NCBI GenBank assembly: GCA_036971715.1
Contig: JAVHJL010000002.1
Coordinates: 156,501 to 220,500, forward strand
Source of the DNA: Arthrobotrys musiformis
Lineage: Eukaryota; Ascomycota; Orbiliomycetes; Orbiliales; Orbiliaceae
Reading direction: 5' to 3'
Length of the DNA: 64,000 nt
The notes beneath the pieces are model-generated. The model was not told where the DNA came from, made no database searches, and saw only the letters and a program-made list of their open reading frames with translations. This document shows positions 21,964 through 32,852 of the stretch, in pieces (positions within the stretch are counted from its first letter, which is position 1; every line of letters begins with the position of its first letter). Both the position numbers and the translations under genes were made by a program.

Positions 21964-24057
21964 GTCTGGAACTAGAAGGGGTGGGAATGTGGCCTATGAT
22001 ATAGACAACTACCAAACTTGCGCAGAATACAACAACCTTTATACGACAAGCTGGCATACCCCGAGGTTTGTGAAGAATCTCGAAGCTTCGAGGCAGGTCC
22101 TTCTCAAATATACGCTTCAGCTGTCGCCCGAATGCCACGGTTGTTAGTTGGGGTATTTCTGCGTCGCATGTTTATGTTGGTGGTGCCGGTATTGGATATG
22201 GAACTTATATTTATAAGCCTTGCATCTTTGCCATATGGCATGAGACAGGGAGACGCAGCCCGTTTGGTAATGTTGGACTCTGTTTGCTCGTTTTGTAAGG
22301 CTAGAAGCCTGCGAAGCTGCTATGTGTACGCACACCGTGAATTTCTATATACCTAGATACCATGCTGCATGCTGGTGTTACTCGTAATATTATAATGTAT
22401 TCCTTTTGTACCTATAGCTAGCTTCAACTGCACCTTGGTCGCAAGTTCCATACTTCTCCCCAGCTACACAGACTCATTTATTCAAACGTGGGATGTAAGC
22501 AGCTAAGCAATAGAATAAAGTAGCTAATAGCTTAGTTACCCAGCACCTTTGAACAGCTTAAGACCCAGCTTGAATCTGCCTGGGTGCCCGCGAAGAGGCA
22601 ATAGTCCTTCGCAGTTACGTACACGCATATACACGTATATATGTATACTAGCTTTTCGTGCAAAGTGGTTGGCAATCGGGGCTCGCAAGCGCATTGCATT
22701 GAGCAAGCGGCGATCACTCGGAGCATGAAAATTGATCGATCACACGAGCGGACTGTTGGTATGTTTGTTGGCGGCATTATGAAACTCTGTCGTCTGCATT
22801 CGATTCAGGTTGCCTATTGAAAGCCCAACACTAAAAACACAACAGCCTTGTTGGATATTTGCCCTGTGCCACATACCGTAATTTCATTGTTTCGCAATAC
22901 GGACAAAGCTTCCAGCAAGGCGGAGCACTTGGCCTCAGAGAAAGAAGGAAATTCTAAAACCGAGAGACCCTAGATGGAGAGAGTCTCGCTTTACGCGCTG
23001 GAACAATGATTTCAACTCGGTGGTATACGCATGCGACGTTGCGTAGCGGAAAGCTCCGAAGGATCGCATATTGCTGGCTGATGCCCAGGTAAAGACAAAA
23101 GGTTGAAGTGGTTAACTGATGCATAACTGGGTCCGCCAGCAGTGGAGTGTTTAACTACCGATATTGTAATACCCATCAGAATCGCCTATCAATCTATCCA
23201 AATGATGCCGCTATGTAGAAGGCAAGCGATGGCAGCTGCATGGAGCCGTCGCCCACCGTAGTGAAGCGGCTTGGACAATCGATGTCGGTCCCCCGAAGCT
23301 TTCACAAGCGATCAGGAAGTCAACAGTGTCCGGGGAAGGATTGCATATATATATGTCGAAGAAACCGAGCCCCGTGTAGTATACCCAGGATATAGGTAGT
23401 GTACAAGTAAAAGAGGTATCTGTAATTATTAATTATCCCTGGCCGTTCATGGCAGAAATTGGGGTTTCGCCAGCGGCTATGGTGTCTGCGCCCTCGTAGA
23501 CGTTGACAACATTCAATATTTTTTTCGAAAAAGATGGACGAGTGGTTACGATTTTTAATTTTGAAGCCCCCATGCCAGTCCCATTTGTCATATCTAATCG
23601 CAAACGTGGGGAAGCGAGAGTGGCAGTGTTCATAAAACAATGACGTCGAGCCCGCGTCTCAGTCTGCCTGTAGATATGACCACCAATCGAGTTTTATTCG
23701 AACCGCACACGCAACTCATTTTAGAACTCGATATGTATGCATGCACATCTGTACTATATGTTTGGATGTTTCATCGACGACAATAGACAAGTACAACTGG
23801 TAATCAATCAATCGTGAGCTAGATACCCTTGGTAACTCCGCGATTTGAATAGACATGATTCAGATGCTTATGATGTTGAAGAAGGATATTGACTCGGTGG
23901 TATATTACAATTATTCTAATCTAGAGGTAGTGTACACGCCAAAGCCGCGAATATATTGACAAAGCCCAACCACACCGGGATATCATCCGCATATGCATCT
24001 GCTCGAACAGTCCAGGCTTTAAAAACTTTTGTAGCTCATCGCATAGAGCGCACACGC
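21964..24057. other. No well-supported gene
   Basis: About 2.1 kb. A 66-codon minus-strand frame at 23433-23633 has a protein-like composition but no family, signal peptide or intron signals, and is described in the findings. The other frames are short and overlapping. AT-rich with short TA microsatellites. Confidence 0.5.
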
Positions 24058-25279
24058 TTAGGAATCGACGACGGTTCCAGCGGTAGTGTCAAATTCAAGA
24101 GTCAGGCCGGCAGCGACATTAGTGCCGTAGCGAGACCATACGATAGCTTCGTCACCTAAAATATCACTATATTAGCAAATGTATCGAGGGGCTAGGAATA
24201 TAAAAACGGGGACTGGGCTTACTTGACTTCTTTTGGACTGCGACGGTACCGTCTGCACTCTCGAGAACGTGATAATACGTGATCTTAACCTTGTTGTCGT
24301 TAGACAAAGTCACAGTAAAATGATAGTCGTTTTCTGTGCTATCGTATGCGCTAACGACGTATTCGAAGGTAATGCTATCCCCGGAGATTTCGTAGTAGAT
24401 GCCTTGAACCTTACCACCATTGATGAAAAGGTCTGACCAAAATGGAAGGATAGCAACATCCGGGAGGTCGTCAGGGCCAAGTGGGAGAGCAGCACCATTG
24501 GTTTCCTCGTCGTTGAAGTAGTACCAGTAGTTACCTTGGGAGTTCTCGTCGAGCCAGATTAGACCGTTGACGCTAACAAACACGAGGTTGGATTTGAGGC
24601 CGTAGACTTCAGCTTCAAATGGGATCTCAATGCGGTAGTATGCATCGTCAACGTCGAATGGAGCTGGGTTGTTGACACTCCCTCTGCAGCAAACAACAGT
24701 TGGGCTGGCAAGGACCAAGCTAGGAGCAGTGATTGTCGCAGTTTCAGTTTTGATGACCCATTCGGTCAGAGTTTCAGTTTCGGTCTCACTTGCGCTGGTA
24801 GTCACGGTTCCAGGCAAGTCGGTGGCAGTGACAGTGACGGTTGCGAGGGGGATTGTCAAGCAATTGCAAGCGCTTGAGAGACGAGAAGGATCAATCGAAG
24901 TGGAAAGGATATACCCGGGCGTCGAGATAGATTTAGTGGTTGTAGTGGTGGTCGTGGTACTTGCGCATCGTTTCTTGACCTTCTCGAACTCAACGCCCGT
25001 TTCGGTGATCGTCAAGGTCTCGGTGACTGTAGTGGATCGGAATTCGGTGACGGTCACAACAGCTGTGGCGGTTGGTGCGGGAGGTACACTCGTAGTGACG
25101 GCGGGGAGATCCAAGTATTGGCTGCAGAATGCAATCGAGTCATCCACACGTTGAGTCGCCCTCAAAAGACGGAGAACATTGTCCGCATTGCAACCACTGC
25201 TTCCAGTCCTATCTTCTAGGAGAGGGTGGGCTAATGAGGAGGCCCCAAGAGCGAGCAAAGATACTAATGATACCAACAT
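24058..25279 (-). CDS. Secreted Val/Thr-rich wall protein with C-terminal beta domain
   Basis: Two exons (25279-24223, 24155-24058) give 384 residues; the second exon supplies the conserved-looking ending IVWSRYGTNVAAGLTLEF. A signal peptide (1-17) precedes a short Cys-containing helix (CNADNVLRLLRATQR...FC, about 30-53), a module common at the N-terminus of ascomycete cell-wall proteins. Next comes a long Val/Thr/Ser/Glu low-complexity region (about 60-195, with TVTVT and TETET runs and isolated Cys), probably O-glycosylated. The C-terminal 180 residues form a beta-rich domain (YYRIEIPFEAEVYG, VSVNGLIWLDE, ILPFWSDLFING, GIYYEISGDSITFEYVVSAY) resembling NIDO-type or adhesin-like sandwiches. 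No GPI signal is seen. Probably a wall or adhesion protein. Confidence 0.8.
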
Positions 25280-25379
25280 CTTCCGAGATTGTCCTGAACT
25301 ATGTATCTTATATCCGACACGACAGTTGGCTAGAGAGAGGGCTAAAAAGAAAAGAGCGGGCGTGGGAGGATTAGAAGGA

Positions 25380-25385
25380 TTTATA
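25380..25385 (-). promoter_or_regulatory. TATA box of the wall-protein gene
   Basis: TATAAA on the minus strand, about 100 nt upstream of the ATG at 25279. Confidence 0.45.
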
Positions 25386-26712
25386 AATACTTTGAAATAC
25401 GGTAACTTGAGGACTAAACGAGTGACTGAAAGTTTGCCCTAGTACTAGTAGTAAAGCGGCCAAAAGGAATGCAAATTCGGATGGCGCTTCGGTCTAGAAT
25501 GGATGAACCTTCGAGACGATAGACAGATAAAGAATGACTGTAGGTCAGATCGTGCATGTGCATCCACAAAAACAAAAAAAAAGAATGGAAGTCAAGGAAG
25601 ATAGAAACCTAGATGCGCTGCAGTGGTGGGCGAGCTCTCATTTGTATTCCTCAGCCAGACCTCGCGTAGCATCTGCAGCCAACATGCAGCCAGTATCCAA
25701 AGTCAAGGGACCGCTGTTAAAGATCCCAAAAGCCTCATCTCACCATCCCACCTTTAGCCTGCGCGAATGCTCGAAGACGGTCTGAGTTTCTGTGCGTCGA
25801 ATTCCAGTTGGCTAGTTTCGTCGCTCATCCTTAGCAGTGGCGTCTTAAGCAAGGTGGACTTGGGTACTCCTGGCGGGATGTCTGGGTTCGGCTCCCCTTA
25901 ATCTGATGCGCCAAGTCGCACAAACTAAACCTCATTTCGCCAGAACCCTGACCTCAACCCAGCCAGAGCCGGTTACCCGGTGCCCTACTAGCCAGTTTTG
26001 CAAAGCGGAGCTTGAGCTTTGAGCGTCCCAGACTAGCTTTGAGCAGAACCTTCGGTGGGGCCAGAAGCCCGCCTTACTGAGTACAGCGACAGCCCTGAAA
26101 ACGTGGTAATTTACAGGTCGCATGGGCTCCACATCGGACTTCAGCTTCCATGGGCAAAAAGGGGCAAAGAAAATTCTTCCTTTGCCATTCGATCCCGAGC
26201 AATGGGAGATTTTATGATCGAAGATCTCTTGACAGCGATGATCACTGGGACCACAAGGCTTTTAAGACTCTTATCGATAGTATAGTGGTGCTAGTGTAGC
26301 GTATATAAACCCCGTGTGCTTGGAGTAAATCCCACATGTACGGGGTATATGCATGCTACAATGTGAAGAACTGGATAACGATCTGGCAGGCTCGAGCGCC
26401 CACAGAATGTAGTTCAGCTTCCTCAATAGCGATAGATGCCTCAGTCCGCAACGGGATGTACCGGAACTCCAACATTTCACCAGAAAACGTTAGGGAGGGC
26501 AATTGTGAGGCAGTGTCAACAGTAGGGTCGCATTGATGTATCGAGACCAAGTTCGCCAAGTGTACTTGTGCTTTAGCTTGCATTCAAACTACAAGCCGCA
26601 CTCGATTTCAGTTCTAGTTTATAATTGTTTACAAAGCCCAGTTGCCTATAGGAATGCGGCCTTCCCCGACTTGCACAAAAAGTGGGCCCAAAGTTTCCCT
26701 AATCATGAAGTG

Positions 26713-26742
26713 AAAAAAAAAAACAAAAAAAAAAAAAAAAAA
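26713..26742. repeat. Poly-A tract A11-C-A18
   Basis: Near-perfect A run interrupted by one C, in gene-free DNA, followed 40 nt later by a CT dinucleotide microsatellite (about 26781-26801). Confidence 0.85.
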
Positions 26743-27422
26743 GTTGAGATAGCTCGTCTCGAATGGTACCGTCTATGCACTGTCTCTCTCTCTCTCTCTC
26801 TCGATGCCAATGTTTGCTATTCAAGAGTGCTCTTAGCCATAGCAGTGTCCATGCGACAAATCCTTGCAAAAGTTCACCAGCTATTTTCTCCCGTACAGGG
26901 AACGCAATTAATGACCGAAATCCCTCACAGGGTTGATATTACGATGCTAGTTAGAATGCACAATCTAAGGTATGGCACATTATTACACCCTCGAGGCGAT
27001 AGCACCGGCAGTTATTGTAACTTAATTTCGGGTTTTTCCAAATCCGATTGCCACGCATACTACTATGTAATATGTACCAGTCGTCAATAAATGACACCAC
27101 GATTGAGATGCGCCTAGGCATTGAAGTCATGTCAACCGCGTGGCTGCCCCGCCGCCATGCAATAGGAAAGAAAACTGGAACACGCGGCTACTCGGCACAT
27201 CGGTGGAACTATATCACAGACCGGATATGGGACATTTGTAACCTAAATTCATCAATATACGAAAAACGATGTCAACACCGTGTTTGGGGCGCTGGTTTAC
27301 ATGCACTTGAATGGGTAGCTATAGGTCGAGTATCTTGGCTATAGGCAATTGAGATATTTGTAAATTTAGACTAAGCTTGCGATAAAAAACTATGGTGGCC
27401 TATGAAGCGATATACTGCCTAA

Positions 27423-29203
27423 TTACAAGTATGTTGAGATTGCAGTCCACCATTTCGACCACCCAACATTCTCAAGCAGGTCGAATAATTCGGGATAACG
27501 CTGTGCTTCCACAAGGGTGGTTACCATTTTCGCCTCCCCATCTCCAAAGACCTTCATGGGCCCAGTAGAGATCTCTTGAAACGGAGCCCAAGGCTCTTCG
27601 CTGTTAGCGAAATTTATGAATGCTTGCTGCATCTCTGCGCTGGTATTGGCACCATGTTCATTCAATCCATTCGAATTGTAGTTTCCAAGCGCAACGGCAA
27701 CATCGAGGATGTGACTGACTTTCCCACCCCACATTCCGTCCCAAGGATTACGGTAGTTGAAGTGGTACACGAATGATTTGCCTGGAAATCCTGCCGCCAG
27801 GTAATGTGTTGGGGCAAGGAACCCAATGTCCGAGGACATTTGCAAGAGGGTATCGAAAGCCTGTTCTGGTGGAGTACCTGCATCAATTTGATAGTGCTGT
27901 TTGATAAGGGCAAGATCTTCTGGGTCGGATAAAAATGACTTTTCAAAATGTGCGGGAAACGTCGCCGGGATCGATGCAACCCGACCAGCGGCCAAAATCC
28001 CCAGGCCCATAACAAGACCCTGGTAAAACTTAAAATCAGCACCGATACTTCAAAACGTGGCTGCAAGGGCCTCGAAACCTACATCATCTTTACTATCCCC
28101 CAAAATCATTGCCTTGCACCACGTTTTTCCTGGGATCGAAAGATCTTCAGGGTCTGATATGCAAAAGATTCCATGTGCTTTTGGTAAGAAGATGCGGTCT
28201 ATAGCAGGGAGCGCCGGTACTACTTGGAAGGTTTTTTTCACAATCTCTTCAACGGGCATCGCTCGAAGGATCTCTTGTTGTCTATCGAAAGGTTCGTCGG
28301 CCAAGCCAAGAAGACCCATTGCCTTTCTACAAAGTACAACTAGGTTAGCTATAGTTCTTCATGGTCAAGGAAAAAGGGTTAGACGAATATCCCATACTCG
28401 TATATTGAATCATGGGCTTCGAGCGGAGCAGGGGGTATCAGACAACAGGAGCCCCCCATGGCAATTAGTTGGTTAAAAAGCGGCTCTTCTTGCCATAGAA
28501 GAGTCGTTACTGCAGCTGCACCAGCACTCTCTCCAAGTGCCGTGATATTATCAGGATTCCCCCCAAATCCGTGAATATACCGCTGGATCCACCCAAATGC
28601 GGTAACAAGATCTTTGAAACCATAGTTACCCCCGTGGCCTGCCTCCGCCATTTCGGTGGATGTTAAGAAACCGAGGACGCCGAGCCGATAGCTAGGTTGG
28701 GTACGTTAGAACAGGATTTCCTTCGAATTAGTGTCCCTTTTCTCCTCATACTTTACGCTGACGCCGACAATCGGTTTCCCCAGTCTCACCGAGGTGCTCA
28801 CAATATGCGCTAGATCATATTGTGGCCAAGAGCTCGCGCCGAGTTGGAAGTTTCCACCATGAACCCAAACCAAGACAGGGAGATCTGAATAACTGACATC
28901 CGTAGACGAAGGCACCGTAATGTTGAGAGTCAAACAATCCAATTCCGACATGGTGTTCACGACATCGTCGATAGGGAGAACCTGGCCAATGAGACCAAAT
29001 TCACCCGCACAAGTATCGGCACCTTGAGGCGCTTGTGGCCCATAGCGGGTCGCATTCGCGTCCTTTGGGATATGAAGAACTGGCTCGGAAAAGCGGCCGG
29101 GGATCTCTGCGTATTTGAGACCTAGATACTGTCGGACGGTAGGCGATTTCTGAATGCCTGTGACCCTACCTAGATACGGATGCTCGAGTGTTACCGGCTC
29201 CAT
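27423..29203 (-). CDS. Type-B carboxylesterase, second paralogue
   Basis: Serine esterase of the same family as the gene at 12-14 kb. Four exons (29203-28752, 28691-28398, 28326-28083, 28019-27423) give 528 residues. Oxyanion motif VHGG at His115-Gly117, uninterrupted here; nucleophile Ser206 in LGESAGA. The flanking motifs YRLGVLGFL, GNYGFKDL and GFGGNPDNI are intact. Near the C-terminus, FVYHFNYRNPWDGMWGGKVSHILDVAVALGN contains the catalytic His (SHILD). No signal peptide, so it is likely cytosolic. Two of its three introns fall at the same position and phase as in the other esterase (after Asn151 phase 2, and after residue 330 phase 0), which points to shared ancestry. Substrate unknown; fungal members act on plant esters, lipids or secondary-metabolite intermediates. 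Confidence 0.88.
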
Positions 29204-30294
29204 GGCTTGGGTATACTATATTGTGTCCTATATGTCGTTCTTCAATCACGTCCAAAAAAAAAAATGGAAGGTTTGGTGTTGACGCGGGCAAGCACTCTCT
29301 CTCAATGTTTCGTCCGTACACAGGTGTATTGGGCGGCCAGGAACAGAGCCGTTTGGCAGGTTGAAGCTGGAGACGATAGGCATTTAGCTTCAATTGCGGG
29401 CACGAATCAAGGCTCTCGCAATACCTATCGACCCAAGGCTTTCGGTGACGTCCTCCCAACATCTCCCATTTGCGGGGTTGGGTGGGGCTGTTTATGGTTA
29501 GTCTGTTCATTGGCTTCCGATGATGTCGGGCCGAGAATTTTTGAAAACTTGTCTTGAGATCGATCAGTTAGCTTGAACTCTTTGCCACCAGCGCTGCAGC
29601 TGCGCAGCCATCCCACGAATTAGATATCGAATCGATGTATGTACACCGGCGCACCATCAACCAGCCCCTCCAGGGGCTCAGGGGCTAGTCCAGGCGAACT
29701 TTTACTCGTGAATACTAAAGCGGGAAAGTTTGAAGAGGGCAAAAAAAGCGACAGGGTCAACACAAACGGCCCCAACAACCGCGAGCTCGATCATCCGTCA
29801 GTGACTCAGGTCCGACGAGCATAGGGAAGGCTTATATAGCTTATGGGAATATGCCGTATCACAATGTTGAAAACTACAGCCTAGGAATGTGCTTTAGCCT
29901 GCCTAGATGGGTGGATTCCAAAGCATAGAACCAAGTCGCATGTCATAGTTTTATTCTCGAGTTCGTTGTATTCGGTACTGCATGTGCATGTGCACGTGGG
30001 ATCTCGGGATGTGCGCACGATTTGCGAGTGGAGGGTATTATTTTAGAATAAGAATAAAGGAACGCTAGCGAGCGGATGATTGCTTTTCATTAATTGAGCA
30101 CATTAAACGGGATGAAAGCCAGATCGCGACCATGGTTGGGATACGATACAGGAAAGCAAAGGTTGGATACATAGATACATCAACTAAATATAGCGAGTGT
30201 CATGTTGATACCGTTTCCAATCTGTGGTTGTAATAACAGTACATTTGAACTAGGCATACCTAGGTAAATACCAAGAACCTAATCGATAGCCAAA
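29204..30294. other. No gene seen
   Basis: About 1.1 kb between the esterase start and the CAP-gene stop. The frame at 29166-29510 (minus) runs into the esterase start region without motifs. It should hold the esterase promoter. Confidence 0.5.
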
Positions 30295-31201
30295 CTAAAT
30301 GTTTGGTGAAGGTTGAGCAGGGTTTTTGGGCGATGAGCGAGCTGGGAGGACGTTTGTCTTGAAGTTGGACGCTGGTAGGACGTTACCCGCCGGCGAGTAC
30401 TCACAGAAGAGCATATTCGGAAGGCTATTAATCCACCCCATACATTAGTAATTCATTTTAGATCGACGGAGATAGTCTCCAACACTCGAACATACCCGCC
30501 TGAACAGTTCTTAACGTATGCACAACCAATTTGTTTAGTGTTCTTCCAAACGACCGCCGTGAAATGACCCGTTTCACTCGAGAACCCTGGATTGTTGAAG
30601 TCGTATTTCGAAACCTCATTATACCACCTGATATATAGGAGTTACTTAGTACCTCTTCTCTAAAGCGGGTCACGAACGAAGCGCTCCCCTGAAGGCGCCG
30701 TACTTACAGAGAGGCGTAATACGCTGGATTGGTGTACGTTCCAGCAGCGATGTTCTCGCCATATTTGTTGTTCTTTGTATGCGCGAACACGCATTTCCTA
30801 GCTGACTTGAGGGCAGCTATTGCGAGGGTTGTATTCCATTTTAATGCCGGGGCGCTATGGTGAGCCCTCCAAGCATTATGATACTTCAACATGTCATTTC
30901 GAAGAGATGTGCCAACGGTGCTGACAATAAACTTGGTACCCCGCTTATTTATTTCCGCTGTAGCATCAGGGTTGGTGGAAACGCTAGCATCTAGGTCCAC
31001 TTCAGTGCTGACTTCGAAATTCTTGCCGTGTACGCTCTGAAGGACGTCAAGGTTGAGGCCTGCATCCTCCGTCGGAGCTACGGCCTCGAGAGTGACGGCA
31101 ACATCACTGTCCCTGTTATCGTCTCCGCTGACAGCAGGGGAGCATAAAACGCTGGAAAGTAGGAAAGCCACAACAGCGGTATATGGTAGCCTTATATGCA
31201 T
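30295..31201 (-). CDS. Secreted CAP (SCP/PR-1) domain protein
   Basis: Three exons (31201-30708, 30627-30496, 30424-30295) give 251 residues. A signal peptide (about 1-20) is followed by an acidic pro-like segment with a Lys-Arg site (NKRG, about residues 91-94), so Kex2-type processing is likely. The CAP domain then shows its standard motifs: YHNAWRAHHSAPALKWNTTLA, FAHTKNNKYGENIAAG, GHFTAVVWKNTKQIGCA and LFCEYSPAGN. The cavity His/Glu set is present (His in YHN, Glu in GEN, His in GHF). Both later exons are short and were found from family motifs. Fungal CAP proteins bind sterols or fatty acids and help export them; some act in host interaction. The start at 31201 was chosen because it gives the signal peptide directly. 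Confidence 0.88.
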
Positions 31202-32852
31202 GTTTGTTCGCGGATTCGTGGCTTTTAAATTCCGAGTATTCTTCCTGAATATTAATATCAACCTATGATCTTGTAAAGGCTTCAGCAAAGACGAGTTTTG
31301 TGGTTTGTATATTTTAAAATAGGCAGAAGCTTCGCATAGAGATGGAATATGAAGGATGTATTTGAGCGCTATTTGTCTCGTAAACCAGACCAGAGCGTTG
31401 TGCGATACTAGAAGGGTTTATATACACTTCCTCGAAGGCAAAATCACTACGAGTTTGGTAGAATGGTGGGTGGGGGATATCGATCGGAGACCGCAATCAA
31501 GAGTTGGGAGATATGAAACAAGACCAAGAGCAATGCCAGGTTTAGGGATCTTGAGGAACCTAGGAGAATTCGAGGGCCAACATAGCGCCCGCAATTATCG
31601 TCGAGAATATGCTGCTCGATACAGATCAGTCATTATAAACTTCCTCTAATCAACTTCATTTGAGGGGTGAAAATCATTTCCAAGTGCGCCGTCCAACGGT
31701 CGACAGAATCTAACCTCCCTCTTCGTCGTTTATTGTTCTCGACAAATGAAAAGATTCCGGAAGCCCACAAGGTCGACCGGCCCTACCTATCTAGGAAGTA
31801 TTTTCTGTTGGATATTGTGAAGGTGCAAGACGTTACCTGGGCGCCAAGCTCCACGAAAACGTCTCATGCTTGTTGGCACCTGGATTGATATCTTCACGGG
31901 CAGCAACAAAACTGGAAGGCCCAATTGCGGGCCCCCATACTGAAGGTAATACTTTCAGGCCCTGCGATCGATGTTCTCTCATAGTCTCGATACTTCGTAG
32001 TTGTTTTGAACTTTCGGGGTCCAGCGGACTGGGTCACCAGGTCCCTGAAGTTAAACCGGAAACGGTCGAGATCTCTCCGTTTCTCGCTTCTGCAACGTTT
32101 GCGGCTTCTGCATGATGCAAGGATGATGGCGAAAAGGGCCTTCTTTCGCTTAAGTTGTCGATCATCACGTTTCATGAATTCGATACCGACATGTTGGCAG
32201 ACCATGGTACCATATGGCTATAATACACTAGGGGGTGGTGCTACGCAGGGACAACTATAATACTGGAGACGCCAGTATTTTATGAAGACAAGCACAGTAG
32301 TATATAGATTTTTGAGGCACTATTCGGTTATGATAATTATGATTATACAAGATGCATTATAAATATCGCCATATTCTGGGGCTTTTGGCTGACCACACTC
32401 CCCATACCGGTTGGGTAGTCTGAGAAGCGCTGCCCGTTTGAACTTTATCATAGAGGCGCACGTGCGCGCGCATGCACATATCCTTATCTAGCTGTTGGAT
32501 ATCGATTGGTCTCGTAGCGGTATCGCTACCTGAACTATCTATCTTGCTAGCATATGGACCTAGTATCGCACAAGAGGCAAATAGGTATTTGTCCCTAATT
32601 ATAAACCCATGGGTAACGTTTTTGAGGTTTGTTTAGGAGAGCAATTCCGAATTGAGCCAAATCAAAATGGGGCAGGTAAAACGTAAAAAATCGCTAGAGA
32701 CGACGCTAGGATATATATATCGGCATATATTACAAATCTTAGCTGTGATGACAACAGAGAATTTTAAGTAACGACGAGCCATCGATCAGTGTTAACGGAT
32801 CCGCAACTTGCAACCCCCAAACTGGTTTGCATACCAGGTCCTGGTATTTTGA
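31202..32852. other. No gene seen
   Basis: About 1.65 kb. Frames up to 103 codons on both strands without motifs. AT-rich toward the right end. It should hold the CAP-gene promoter and the 3' end of the next gene. Confidence 0.5.

Larger units (their letters stand above)
25280..27422. other. No gene seen; TATA element, A-tracts and CT microsatellite
   Basis: About 2.1 kb upstream of the secreted wall protein. Frames up to 185 codons exist (26533-27090) but run through the poly-A and CT repeats and show no motif. The left end should hold the wall-protein promoter. Confidence 0.5.

Noticed and set aside
26533..27090. 185-codon plus-strand frame
   Set aside because: It owes its length to poly-A (Lys) and CT-repeat (Ser/Leu) tracts, and has no motif.
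28035..28082. Reading through to GFEALAATF as the exon end in the second carboxylesterase
   Set aside because: It runs into a stop; the GTAGGT donor at 28082 restores frame with the next exon and gives an intron at the same position and phase as in the paralogue.
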